Assembly (NCBI GenBank): GCA_036625225.1
Contig: JAZKUF010000005.1
Coordinates: 62,001-126,000, forward strand
Source: Accumulibacter jenkinsii
GTDB taxonomy: Bacteria; Pseudomonadota; Gammaproteobacteria; Burkholderiales; Rhodocyclaceae
DNA length: 64,000 bases
Direction: 5' to 3'
Made by a program: the position numbers and the translations under genes. Position 1 is the first letter of the stretch. Each line of letters opens with the position of its first letter. This document shows positions 18,058 through 27,024 of the stretch, in pieces. Below the pieces are notes generated by a model, which ran no database searches, was not told the origin of the DNA, and saw only the letters and a list, made by a program, of their open reading frames with translations.

Positions 18058-18238
18058 GCAGCGGGAGAGGTAAACCGCCAATACAACTTATTGATAGCAG
18101 CGACTGGGATGCCCGCTGGGGATGGCCGGGGCTCCCGAAGCAAAGATCAACCCCGAGCTCCTAAAGGGCAGCCTGACGAACCCGAAAATTCGTCTCATAA
18201 CTAACGCACAACGTTTAATTTATAACGCTTTTCCTCCA

Positions 18239-18270
18239 TTTCCAGTCATTATTTTTCTAATGACTGGAAA
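18239..18270. repeat. perfect 13-bp inverted repeat (hairpin)
   Basis: TTTCCAGTCATTA and TAATGACTGGAAA are exact inverse complements separated by the 6-base loop TTTTTC. Neither side is followed by a T-run, so it is not a textbook intrinsic terminator. It could be a recombination site, an operator or an RNA hairpin. Confidence 0.8.
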
Positions 18271-18601
18271 CCGGGACGAGCCGCGAGAAATGGCCACGAG
18301 CGGCGCCGGAACCGCGCCGGCGGCGTGGAACAAAAGCGAAAAACGACAGAAATGTTTATAAAAAACAGATGGATGACTACTATTAAAGAGCCGAAAATTG
18401 TTTCACGGCCGGCACGAGGGGGAGGAACACACGCTGGGTCTCTGTCATTTGGGGGGAGAAACGGGCGGTGGGGCAGCTGTTTCGAACCGACAGTGAGGAA
18501 CGAAGGGCTTCGCTCGCGCCCCTCCACGACATGACCTGAGCGCCGGTCAACGCATGCGGCGAATGGGTTGATTTATCACCGCTGGATATGCGGCGATTGT
18601 C

Positions 18602-18630
18602 TTGACTCTGCCCAGATTGACCCGCACAAT
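18602..18630 (+). promoter_or_regulatory. possible sigma-70 promoter of the Fic gene
   Basis: TTGACT at 18602-18607 and CACAAT at 18625-18630 are spaced by 17 bases. Transcription would start at about the ATG at 18637, giving a leaderless or nearly leaderless mRNA, in line with the absence of a ribosome binding site there. Confidence 0.4.
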
Positions 18631-18636
18631 TCCCGC

Positions 18637-19767
18637 ATGAATGACGGAATCAAGCGCTTCATCTGGCAGCAGGACGATTGGCCGCACTGGCGTTTCGACC
18701 ATGAGAGGCTGGCGCAGCCACTGGCCCGGGTGCATCAGTCGCAGGGCCGCCTGCTCGGGCGCCTGCAGGATCTCGGCATCGGGCTGCGCGAGCAGGCCAG
18801 CCTCCAGGTATGGACCCAAGACGTACTCAAGACGAGCGAGATCGAGGGGGAAACACTCAACCCCGATTCGGTTCGCTCGTCGCTCGCCCGCCGGTTGGGG
18901 ATGGACATCGGTGCTTTGGCTCCCGCCGACCGGAATGTCGAAGGCGTCATCGACATGGTCCTCGATGCCACGCAGCAGCACGCCAGTGAGTTGACGCCCC
19001 AGCGCCTGTTCGGCTGGCATGCCGCACTGTTCCCGACCGGCTACAGCGGACTGGCCAGGATCCGTGTCGGCGCCTGGCGTGACGACGCGCTGGGACCGAT
19101 GCAAGTCGTCTCCGGCCCCCTGGGCCGACAGAAGGTGCACTACGAGGCCCCGCCGGCCGATTCGCTGGCGGCCGGAATGTCGGACTTCCTGCGCTGGTTC
19201 AACAGCGATCAGCCCCTCGATCCGGTGATCCAGGCGGGACTGGCCCATCTGTGGCTGGTGACGCTCCATCCTTTCGACGATGGCAACGGGCGCATCGCAC
19301 GAGCCGTGGGGGACATGGCCCTGGCACGAGCCGAGCGCTCGACGCAGCGCTTCTACAGCGTGTCGGCCCAGCTGCAACGCGAACGTCGGGATTATTACGA
19401 CCGGCTGGAGCGCACTCAGCGGGGAACCCTTGAGGTGACCGACTGGCTGGAAGGGTTCGTCGGCTGCCTGCAGCGGGCCATTGATGGTGCCGAAGAGACG
19501 CTGGCTGCGGTGCTCGCCAAGGCCAGCTTCTGGCAGCGCTGGGCGGGTACGCCGATGAATGAGCGGCAAATCAAACTGCTCAACCGGCTGCTCGATGGGT
19601 TCGAAGGCAAGCTGACCAGTGGCAAGTGGGCCGTGATCGCCAAGTGTTCCTCCGATACGGCGCTGCGGGATATTCACGAGTTGCTGGCACGCGGTGTCCT
19701 GATGAAATCGGATGCCGCTGGGCGCAGCACGAGCTACGCGTTGACGCCGCCTGGAAGGGGGTCGTGA
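18637..19767 (+). CDS. Fic family protein (probable AMP transferase), class II inhibited
   Basis: A 376-residue Fic protein. The catalytic motif HPFDDGNGRIAR starts at His211 and is complete, with the His, Asp, Gly-Asn-Gly and Arg needed for nucleotide transfer, usually AMP to a target hydroxyl. An inhibitory motif of the (S/T)xxxE(G/N) type lies upstream at residues 66-71 (TSEIEG), so the toxin is likely auto-inhibited, and no separate antitoxin gene is seen. The C-terminus resembles a winged helix (MNERQIKLLNRLLDGF; LARGVLMKSD), common in this family. An upstream in-frame start at 18568 is possible, but MNDGIKRFIW is the usual N-terminus. Confidence 0.85.
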   Translation: MNDGIKRFIWQQDDWPHWRFDHERLAQPLARVHQSQGRLLGRLQDLGIGLREQASLQVWTQDVLKTSEIEGETLNPDSVRSSLARRLGMDIGALAPADRNVEGVIDMVLDATQQHASELTPQRLFGWHAALFPTGYSGLARIRVGAWRDDALGPMQVVSGPLGRQKVHYEAPPADSLAAGMSDFLRWFNSDQPLDPVIQAGLAHLWLVTLHPFDDGNGRIARAVGDMALARAERSTQRFYSVSAQLQRERRDYYDRLERTQRGTLEVTDWLEGFVGCLQRAIDGAEETLAAVLAKASFWQRWAGTPMNERQIKLLNRLLDGFEGKLTSGKWAVIAKCSSDTALRDIHELLARGVLMKSDAAGRSTSYALTPPGRGS

Positions 19768-19963
19768 CCGCCCAAGGCCGGCGGGCCGAGGATTCCTAAC
19801 CCCTGACGGCGACATTGCCGCGATCGCCGTCTCGCGGAGGTTCATCGTGGCGTCACGCGACACGGTTCCCCATGAGGGCAGCCCGCGTCACCCTCGTCAA
19901 TTCCTGGGAAGGTCGCGCGATCCAGAGGCTGCTTGAGGGCACCACTTCTTCAACCCCAATCAA

Positions 19964-20505
19964 ATGGACGGAATTTTCTGGGGTTCCGGCTTACAGCCCC
20001 CTGCTGTGCGCAAGGGTGACCCCGTCGTCACCGGGACGGCGATCCTCGCGCGGGAAGAACACCCCCCGGTCGGGGAGGAGGCCATTGAATGGCGATTGCT
20101 GACCAATCGGACGGCGGAAACACTGGAAGATATCGTGCAACTCATCGATTGGTACCGTCGTCGCTGGCTGGTGGAAATTTTTTCCGAATTTGGAAATCGG
20201 GCTGTAAGGTCGAAGCCCTGCAACTGGGAACACTGGAGCGGCTGGAACGAGCCCTGGTCATTTACCTGATCATCGCCTGGCGCATTCTGTACCTGGTGAC
20301 CTGGGGCCGGGAGTGCCCTGCCTTGCCGTGTGAGGTGGTGTTTGATCGCGAGGAGTAGCAAGCCGCGTGGATCGTCGCCTATCGGCGCCGACCGCCGGAC
20401 ACGCCGCCGCCCCTGGGCCAGATGGTGCGGCTGATTGCCGAGTTTGGCGGCTTCCTCGGCCGAAAGCACGATGGTCATCCGTGTCCTTCCGGCAAGATTG
20501 CATGA
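19964..20505 (+). pseudogene. IS4-type transposase fragment with frameshift and in-frame stop
   Basis: Three collinear pieces give the C-terminal part of an IS4/Tn5-like transposase. Frame 2 carries GEEAIEWRLLTNRTAETLED and WYRRRWLVEIF. The reading then shifts at a T-run near 20170 into another frame with FRIWKSGCKVEALQLGTLER and EVVFDREE. An in-frame TAG at 20356-20358 follows, and beyond it the family C-terminus LIAEFGGFLGRKHDGHP continues to 20505. The Y-x2-RW-x-E-x6-K catalytic segment is recognisable when the frames are joined. The N-terminal catalytic residues are missing, so the gene is dead. Confidence 0.75.
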
Positions 20506-20563
20506 AATCGCTGGACGTCCTTGGTAAGGTTGGCTGCGAATTCAACCTGAAGAGGAGCGGCAG

Positions 20564-20992
20564 ATGGACAACCTGGAGAAGGTGGCGGCAGTAGGTTCTG
20601 GCGAGAGCCTGGCGGAGGTACGGGAGCGGTTCAAGGGCTGGCGTGAAACGCGGGGACGCGGGGAGCACATTCCTCGATCGTTGTGGGCGGCGGCGGTTGG
20701 CATCGCACGAGAACACGGCCTGCACGTCACCGCGCGGGAACTCCAGCTGAATTATGAAGGGTTGAAGCGGCGCCAGCAGGGGCAGGCCGGGGGGGCGCTC
20801 GGGACCAGGGGAAATGAAACCCGGTTCGTCGAATTGACGGTGTCGCCCGCCCAGGAGCCCGTCGCTCAGCGCCTCTGCGAGTGCACGATAGAACTCGAGA
20901 ACCCACGCGGCGCCAAGATGCGGGTGGAACTCAATGGCCCGGGCCTGGCCGGTCTCGCCGGCCTGTGCAGCGCCTTCTGGTGCGCCGCATGA
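20564..20992 (+). CDS. tnpA: IS66 accessory protein TnpA
   Basis: A 142-residue protein with the IS66 OrfA pattern (RFKGWRETRGRGEHIPRSLW, then helices with ARELQLNYEGLKRR). It is preceded by a ribosome site (AAGAGGAGCGGCAG). In IS66 elements this protein and TnpB are needed with TnpC for transposition. Its stop overlaps the tnpB start (ATGA). The expected downstream tnpC on the same strand is absent; the tnpC next door points the other way. Confidence 0.8.
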   Translation: MDNLEKVAAVGSGESLAEVRERFKGWRETRGRGEHIPRSLWAAAVGIAREHGLHVTARELQLNYEGLKRRQQGQAGGALGTRGNETRFVELTVSPAQEPVAQRLCECTIELENPRGAKMRVELNGPGLAGLAGLCSAFWCAA

Positions 20993-21342
20993 TCCAGATC
21001 ACGCCGCACATGCGTCTCCTGGTCGCGGTCGAACCGATCGATTTTCGGGCCGGCATCGATGGGCTGGCCGGCATCTGCCGGCAGCGCCTGGCGGCCGATC
21101 CGTTCAGCGGCGGGCTGTTCATCTTCCGCAACCGCGCACGGACAGCGATCAAGATTCTGGTCTACGATGGCCAGGGTTTCTGGCTCTGCCAGAAGCGTCT
21201 GTCGAGTGGCCGGTTTGCCTTCTGGCCCGATGGTACGGCGCCGCTCCAGCCGCTTCAGGCTTGCGAGCTGCAGGTGCTGCTGATGGCCGGCGACCCCACG
21301 CGGACCCGCGCGGCGCCGGCCTGGCGCCGCCTCGCGGCGTAG
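20989..21342 (+). CDS. tnpB: IS66 Orf2 protein TnpB
   Basis: A 117-residue TnpB of normal length, with the near-invariant segments VEPIDFRAGIDGLAG, FSGGLFIFRNRARTAIKIL and YDGQGFWLCQKRLSSGRF. It overlaps tnpA by 4 bp. The TnpB role in IS66 transposition is not well understood. It is followed by 136 bases without a gene and then by a tnpC on the opposite strand. Confidence 0.9.
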   Translation: MIQITPHMRLLVAVEPIDFRAGIDGLAGICRQRLAADPFSGGLFIFRNRARTAIKILVYDGQGFWLCQKRLSSGRFAFWPDGTAPLQPLQACELQVLLMAGDPTRTRAAPAWRRLAA

Positions 21343-21478
21343 GGTCGCCAGCGCTCAGGTGATTTCAGGAAATTCCTCTACCCGCCAAGCCGAGGAAGCA
21401 GGCGGCCACAGGCGGATGCATCTACCCGCTTCTCCACGATTAGGCAGAATACCGGTACGAGGTTTGTTGGAAATCGCC

Positions 21479-23113
21479 TCAGGTGGCGGCAAGTTGCTGG
21501 TGGTAATTCCAGGGCAGCCACTGCGCCGCCTGGGCCAGCACCTGGCTGACGTTTTTGTGCAAGGCCTGCAGATAGGCGAACGGATTGACCCGACAGAGCT
21601 CGCACGTATGGATCAGGCTCATGTAGACGTCCCCCACCTCGGCCCCCTTCGGGGTCTTGTAGAACATCGAATTCTTGCGATGCATGATCGCCCGCTTGAG
21701 TGCCCTTTCGGCGAGGTTGTTGTCCAGGGGGGCGCCGGCCTGGCGTAGAAAGAGCGTCATGCCGTCCCAGTGCTTGATCAGATAGGTCAGGGCCTTGCCC
21801 AGACTGCTGTGCGGCTCGACAAGAGACTTCGCGAACTGATCCCCGATCCAGTCACGCATGGCCTGCATCGGCGGGCCGCTGTGTTCCTGGTGGTAGAGCA
21901 GGCGCTCGTCGGGCGACATCGCTTTCGCCTGGCAATGCGCCTCGTGGGCATAGACCTGGGCCAGGGTCTCGATCACATAGCGGCAGTGCTCGGGGAAATG
22001 CGGCACCAGATCGACAAAACGGCGGCGGCCATGAGCGATGCATTTGCCGATGATCGTCGCGAACTCGCCGACGAAGTTGCTCGCGAGCGCATCGCTCATC
22101 TGCATCGGGATTGCCAGCCCCGGCTCCCGCTTCGCGAGGACCGCCGAGAGGTTCTGCCCGGCGTGGGGGTGACCGGTGAAATACAGCGCCACGTGCTTGC
22201 CCTCATCGAGCACGGCGACGATGCTGGAAGTATTGATCGCCTTGCGCTTCGCTTCCAGGCTGGCGGCTTCGATCTGCTTCCTCTCGGCGATCAGCGACAG
22301 GATCTTCATCGGGGTGTCGTCGCAGTGCAGCAGATCAGCCTGTCCGGCCTCGCGAATCAGCTCGTCGAAGACGGCGCGCGGCGCCGGTACCGCCTGAGAG
22401 AGGATGTCCCACTGCGTCGAATCCGGTAGTGGCACGTTGAGGCTCGCCTGCAGCCCTTCGATGCGATGGAACGGCATCCCGCTGCCGTAGCGCAACTGGG
22501 CGAGCAGGCTCGCACAGCTGGGGTCATATTTCGACGCGCAGACGCCTTCGGGCAGCGGCGCCACGTAGGTCGTCTCGCACATCCGGCAGCGCAGGGTTTC
22601 CAGGCGGTAGATCGTGGCGTCAATCGGTGGCTGGCCGACCACTTTGACGACGATGCGGGGAGGCGAGGCATAGACCTTGGCCTGGTCGCAGTTCGGGCAG
22701 GGATCGCCGGCCTTCAGACCCGGAAGCTTCACTTCGATGACCTGCGAATCGACATACTTCGCCGCGCTATTGCGGCCGTGGCCTGGCTTCGGGGGACTCG
22801 CTTCGGCGGGCGCGGTCTCTCCGGCCGCGGTCTCTCCGGGCGCGGCCGCATCCGCAGCGGCGGGTATTTCGTCCGTCTGGGGGAGCGGCTTTAGGAGATG
22901 GCGTTTGCTCTCGGTCGGGGCGCCGAACACCATCTGTCGAAAACGCGCCAGCGAGAGCTTCGTGTTCTGCAGGGCCTGCATGACGAAGACAAAGGTCGAG
23001 AGGATCTGGCTGAGCCGGGCGTACTGCGGGGCCGGAAACACCGGTTTCGCGAGGGCCAGCAGTTCGTCGATCTGCGCTGGCGTGACATCGACCTGTTCAG
23101 GCGGTTTCTTCAT
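21479..23113 (-). CDS. tnpC: IS66-type transposase TnpC
   Basis: About 544 residues in the IS66 TnpC layout: an N-terminal coiled-coil/leucine-zipper region (KLSLARFRQMVFGAPTESKR), a zinc-finger-like CPNC...CRMC element, the DDE core (LLHCDDTPMKILSL; ALYFTGHPHAGQN) and the C-terminal GAPLDNNLAERALKRAIMHR with YMSLIHTCELCRVNPFAYL. It appears intact. The start at 23113 (MKKPPEQV) is preferred to the longer frame from 23170. It points toward the tnpA/tnpB pair rather than following it, so it is probably a separate single-ORF IS66 (ISBst12-like) or the product of an inversion. It lies at the broken end of the Tn3 transposase gene. Confidence 0.85.
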   Translation of the reverse strand: MKKPPEQVDVTPAQIDELLALAKPVFPAPQYARLSQILSTFVFVMQALQNTKLSLARFRQMVFGAPTESKRHLLKPLPQTDEIPAAADAAAPGETAAGETAPAEASPPKPGHGRNSAAKYVDSQVIEVKLPGLKAGDPCPNCDQAKVYASPPRIVVKVVGQPPIDATIYRLETLRCRMCETTYVAPLPEGVCASKYDPSCASLLAQLRYGSGMPFHRIEGLQASLNVPLPDSTQWDILSQAVPAPRAVFDELIREAGQADLLHCDDTPMKILSLIAERKQIEAASLEAKRKAINTSSIVAVLDEGKHVALYFTGHPHAGQNLSAVLAKREPGLAIPMQMSDALASNFVGEFATIIGKCIAHGRRRFVDLVPHFPEHCRYVIETLAQVYAHEAHCQAKAMSPDERLLYHQEHSGPPMQAMRDWIGDQFAKSLVEPHSSLGKALTYLIKHWDGMTLFLRQAGAPLDNNLAERALKRAIMHRKNSMFYKTPKGAEVGDVYMSLIHTCELCRVNPFAYLQALHKNVSQVLAQAAQWLPWNYHQQLAAT

Positions 23114-23328
23114 GCGAGCGCTGATCGCCGCGGGCGACAGTCCTTGACCCACGGATAGCCCAGGTTCCACCCTTCACACCCCGGCTTCGACCCGGTCTTG
23201 CGACTCGACGCCGGATGATCGGCGATCGACGGGCGGATGAAGACGAGATCGTCTTCGGAAATCTGCCGGTGTCGGTCCCTCGGGGGCGTGTGCATGTGCC
23301 GCACCATACCCGATTTGAGCGTGGAACG

Positions 23329-25320
23329 TCAGCTGAAAGTGCAAATATTTGATCGCGGGAGGCTTCCGGCGGCCTTGTCCAGGGCGTTTTGCAGCTTTGC
23401 CGGAGGGACACAGCCGATGATGCCGGCAAACAGGATCTTCCTTGCCGGCCTGGCGCGCTGGTACTTGACTTGCCAATGCTCGAATTCGTCGAGGAAGTTC
23501 GTGGCATGATCGACCGTCGCCAGCATCTCCAGTAGGGAGATGTATTTTTTGTCTGGGAAGAAGGCTCCCAGGGACAAGCATTCCACCTCCTCCTTCTTGG
23601 GCGTACCGACATGGAAGCTGCCGTTGGGGCGAATGCTCAGGTACGGATTTTCACCGGAACTGAGGTTCTGGTTGGTTTCCTGGAACCGAGCATCAAGAGC
23701 CAGATCAAGTGCACTCAAGGTGGCTTTGTAGTGGGCGAACCCCTCAAGCTGGGCGCGTTGAAGGTACTCGGCCCGACGAGCTTCCCAATCGGCCTTCGGG
23801 ATCAGGTATTCGTCGAGGGAGCGATATTTCTCCGAATGGAGCAGATTCAGCGCGCCGGATTTGATGGCGTCGGCGATCTCAACAAAGAGGATTGCCTTGT
23901 ACAGTGAGACGCGGAACTTGCCATCCGGGGCGGTCAGTGCGGCGCGCTGTTCGTCGGAAAGAAAGTCTACGGGGGCGCTTTTGTCGACGTGGCCCTCCTT
24001 TTGCTGGTAATGGCGTAACGCATTCCACAAGGTAGGATTGCTGCAATTCGGCGCAAACTGTATCTGGCGCACGATCTCGGCGACCCGGTGTTGCAGCTTG
24101 AGGGAGCGAGATTCCAGGAGGGCGAAGTCGTCCAGCCCCTGCTGAAGCTTCACCGCCTCTTGCTGTTCGGCCTGCGCCGGCTGGGCGGATTCCGACTTCA
24201 GCGCCACGTCGATCAAAGCAAGCTTCTGGCTGTCGCTCAGTTGTGCGTCGGCAACGATATGCCTGATGGTCGATAGCGTCTCCCGGACGTTTTTCCGAAG
24301 TTGTTCGACGAGCGCGGCGAAGGACTGGTTGCGCTGCTCGCGCTCTTGGAAATAGAGGTCCTTTTGCTCCCTCGCGGCGGCATTGACTGCCGCTTGCACG
24401 GCGCTCAACAGCGTATCGATCAAGGTGTCGTTCAGTTTGAAAGTCTGATACATGACGAAGGCAATCAGGAGCAGAAAGCGGTCTTCGTCAGCACGTCGCG
24501 AGATCTGCGGAATCTGGGCCTTGATGACCGAGTAGGCGTAGTAGCGAATGCACTCGTAGCTCAAGCCCAGGCGCTGGATAACCGGTTTCAGTTCGAGATA
24601 GAGCGTCTGAACAATCCCCAAGTCTGCCAGATTGGCTCTGACTTTCGACGGCAGGGTGGATGGGTGAGGCTTTTTCAGCAACGTCAGGCGGTAGCGCCAG
24701 CTCTCACCTGTGCCGTTGCCGGGATCCTTTTCCAGCAATTCATTGAGCTTCGTGCGTTGATTTTCGTTGAGGCAATGGTCGATGATTTCGCTGAGCGTAC
24801 GCTGCTGGCGATGGAGCGAAGAGACCATCAGATCAGCCAACACGTTGTAGCTGGGGATCTCTATCTTCTCTCGGGTCAGGAACTGGATGATGTCCAGCAG
24901 GACCAGTTTGGGCCGAAACTGGACGCGTATTCGGGTCGCAATCTCCCTGGCGGTGTTGATCTTCGCCGCTTCGTCGAACGGGCCGTAGCCAAAATAGCTC
25001 AGGATGACGCGCTGATGGCGGATAGATGTTGCCTTGTCGTAGGCCTCGACGCGAACCTCGTCCGGGTTGACACCGATCTGGCACGTGACGTACTCGATAT
25101 CCCCTTGGCGGAATTGCAGGCCAAAGAATTTGCGCCGCGCCTTGAAGTACCCAGCAGCCAGCAGAAAACAGACTTTATTGGTGGGAGTGCGCAGGTTCAC
25201 CATCGAGTCTTTGAGCAGCAACGGCAGGGAGAAGAAGCGCTTGCGCTCGGCGCTGTTGAACACCGGCGGAGACTCGAATGCTTCCTCCTCCAGCGTGTTG
25301 AAGATCTTCATTCTTGCCAT
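23329..25320 (-). pseudogene. tnpA: Tn3-family transposase TnpA, C-terminally truncated
   Basis: 663 residues correspond to the N-terminal two thirds of a Tn3-type transposase (normally about 990). The DUF4158 region is present (AERKRFFSLPLLLKDSMVNL; NKVCFLLAAGYFKARRKFFG), as are the middle helical domains. The catalytic DDE part is missing: homology stops at about AKLQNALDKAAGS and the frame runs out at 23329, beside the IS66-type tnpC. The gene is divergent from the resolvase with the res region between, the usual Tn3-subgroup layout. It should be inactive. Confidence 0.85.
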
Positions 25321-25456
25321 GGAAAGCGCTCACCGGGTGGAAAACATGCAGGGATCGTTTATACGATAAGGAAAATTAGGCGAAAAGGCTTGATATACCA
25401 ATCGGTATGCTTATCGTATAAGCAGACAATTCCGGTATTCATCGAATGGCGTAACC
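25321..25456. promoter_or_regulatory. putative res site and divergent tnpA/tnpR promoter region
   Basis: The intergenic region between tnpA and tnpR contains a perfect 12-bp inverted pair, TTATACGATAAG (25359-25370) and CTTATCGTATAA (25410-25421). Between them lies a smaller dyad, ATACC-N4-GGTAT (25395-25408). Such AT-rich dyads match resolvase-binding subsites. The resolvase would bind here to resolve cointegrates and repress both genes. Confidence 0.65.
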
Positions 25457-26116
25457 ATGGCGACAAAAGCGCCTTCCCCTGCACGCAAAACAGTCGCTTA
25501 TCTGCGGGTGTCGACGCTCGATCAGGACCTTGAGAAGAACAAGGCAGATATCCTGAGATTCGCCAACCCCCGTGATCTGGGCCAGGTGCATTTCGTCGAG
25601 GAGATCGCCTCCGGGCGAAAGTCGTGGCGGGACCGCCAGATCGCGCAGGTGCTAGAGGATCTGCAAAACGGGGATGCCCTCATCGTCTCGGAACTCTCGC
25701 GCTTGGGCCGCAGCATGCTCGAATGCATGGAGATTCTGGCGCTCGCGACACGCAAGGGAATCCGCGTCTACTCGGTGAAGGGCGGCTGGCAACTGGACCA
25801 CAGCCTCCAGAGCAAGATCCTCGCGCTGGCGTTTTCGATGGCGGCAGAGATCGAACGCGATCTGATCTCGCAGCGCACCAAGGAAGCCCTGCGCTTCAAG
25901 AAAGCACAAGGCTTCACCCTCGGGCGGCCCAAAGGGCCAGGCAAAAGCAAGCTCGATGCTTTCCGGCCAGAAATCGAGAGCCTGTTGGCGAACGGCTCGA
26001 CGCAGCGGTTCATCGCGCGCCGTTACCACACCACGGAAGCGAACCTCTACAACTGGCTCAGGAAGCATGGGATGAAGACGGCAAAAATCCATCCGACAGC
26101 GCGCGAGTCAGGTTAA
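25457..26116 (+). CDS. tnpR: serine recombinase (Tn3-type resolvase)
   Basis: A 219-residue resolvase/invertase. The N-terminal catalytic domain has YLRVSTLDQDLEKNK with the nucleophilic serine in RVST, then the conserved SELSRLGRSMLE and the E-helix (LQSKILALAFSMAAEIERDL). The C-terminal part contains KGPGKSKLDAFRPEIESLLA and a helix-turn-helix (STQRFIARRYHTTEANLYNW). It is divergent from the truncated Tn3 tnpA. The ATG at 25457 is at the edge of the res region. It appears intact. Confidence 0.9.
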   Translation: MATKAPSPARKTVAYLRVSTLDQDLEKNKADILRFANPRDLGQVHFVEEIASGRKSWRDRQIAQVLEDLQNGDALIVSELSRLGRSMLECMEILALATRKGIRVYSVKGGWQLDHSLQSKILALAFSMAAEIERDLISQRTKEALRFKKAQGFTLGRPKGPGKSKLDAFRPEIESLLANGSTQRFIARRYHTTEANLYNWLRKHGMKTAKIHPTARESG

Positions 26117-26201
26117 CAGGGGCTCGGCGCTGCGTGAGCAGGGAAATTCAGGGCGCGAACCGCTCCAAATCCTATGAAACTTTTGTGTCGTTTGTTTAGT
26201 T

Positions 26202-26342
26202 TTACCCGAAGCTGGTATCGCTGATCCCTTCCTGCGCGCAGAAGTCGGTTACGCTTAATCCGCTGCCAGCAAATCGCGACAGCAACCCCTGCCAGTCGTC
26301 CGCACTGCGCCGCAACCGTAACTCTTGACCATTCTTCGACAT
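26202..26342 (-). pseudogene. remnant of an IS66-type accessory protein
   Basis: A 46-residue open frame (MSKNGQELRLRRSADDWQ, then FAGSGLSVTDFCAQEGISD) matches the N-terminal half of IS66 OrfA proteins of the SGLS..FC..EGIS type. It ends at a TAA after TSFG, where family members would continue with YRWR. It is probably what is left of a second IS66 element, distinct from the one at 20.5 kb. Confidence 0.6.
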
Positions 26343-26417
26343 CCTTGCCTCCTCGTTCCATGATCTGACGGACCTATTGTCGTCAGCATCAAGGCATCGA
26401 GGAAGAACGCCTCCAGG

Positions 26418-26933
26418 TTACCGGTTACCCATGTCCTGCGCCAGCGCCGCGCGCTGCTCTCCCGCGACGGCGACCACGGCTTCCTCCAGAGCCACATTGA
26501 GTCCCTGGTGGGCACCGTAGCTGGCGCCGACAAATGCCGACAGACCGCTCAACTCCAGGAATTGGCACACCACCCGGACCCCCGCGCCGCCCTGCAGGGT
26601 GATGGTGAAGTGCGCTGCCAACACCAGCTGATGCAGCCACCGCACGCCTTCCGGGGTCTCCACCCAGGCCGCCAGGACCGCGGGGGGCGCGCCCGCCGCA
26701 ACCGGCTTGCACCACTCCTGCAAGGTACTGCGTGCCAGGCCGAGGTCCTCGGCCACCTGCCGTTGCGGCTCTCCCGCCGCCAAGCGGACGGCAGCCTTCT
26801 CAAGCTTCTCCGCCCGTTCCAGGCGCGAGCGGCGCAGCTTGGGATGGCCACCGACCCTCAATGGCCGTACCGCGCGCAGTGACACCCGCCTCGTGTCTGG
26901 GCTATAGTCAGTCCCGGCAGGACGTTCGAGCAT
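26418..26933 (-). pseudogene. N-terminal fragment of a DUF6399-type transposase
   Basis: About 172 residues beginning MLERPAGTDYSPDTRRVSLR. A helix-turn-helix-like region follows (AAGEPQRQVAEDLGLARSTL), then FLELSGLSAFVGASYGAHQG and LNVALEEAVVAVAGEQRAAL. This resembles the N-terminus of DUF6399-domain transposase-like proteins, which continue for several hundred residues. Here the frame ends at 26418, so only the DNA-binding part is left. Codon use is like that of the host. Recognition is from memory of the family and less certain than for the other transposases. Confidence 0.5.
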
Positions 26934-27024
26934 CTTCTTTCTCCCTCGGTTGGTTCGCACCCCAAGGGTACGGGATTTCGAGGGTCCTGCCACTCTCCCG
27001 CAGGGCTTTCACCCAGCGCAACAC

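Larger units (their letters stand above)
17256..18636. other. 1.4-kb stretch without a convincing gene
   Basis: Several short open frames occur, but none has a recognisable family, a good start and convincing codon use. The stretch holds a MITE-like element (17819-18057), a perfect 13-bp hairpin (18239-18270), and a possible promoter for the Fic gene. The mixed base composition suggests decayed mobile DNA. Confidence 0.6.

Noticed and set aside
18239..18270. Intrinsic terminator
   Set aside because: The stem is good but no T-run follows on either strand and no gene ends close by.
23110..23307. 65-codon minus-strand frame upstream of tnpC
   Set aside because: It overlaps the tnpC start region, has no family, and is probably IS leader DNA.
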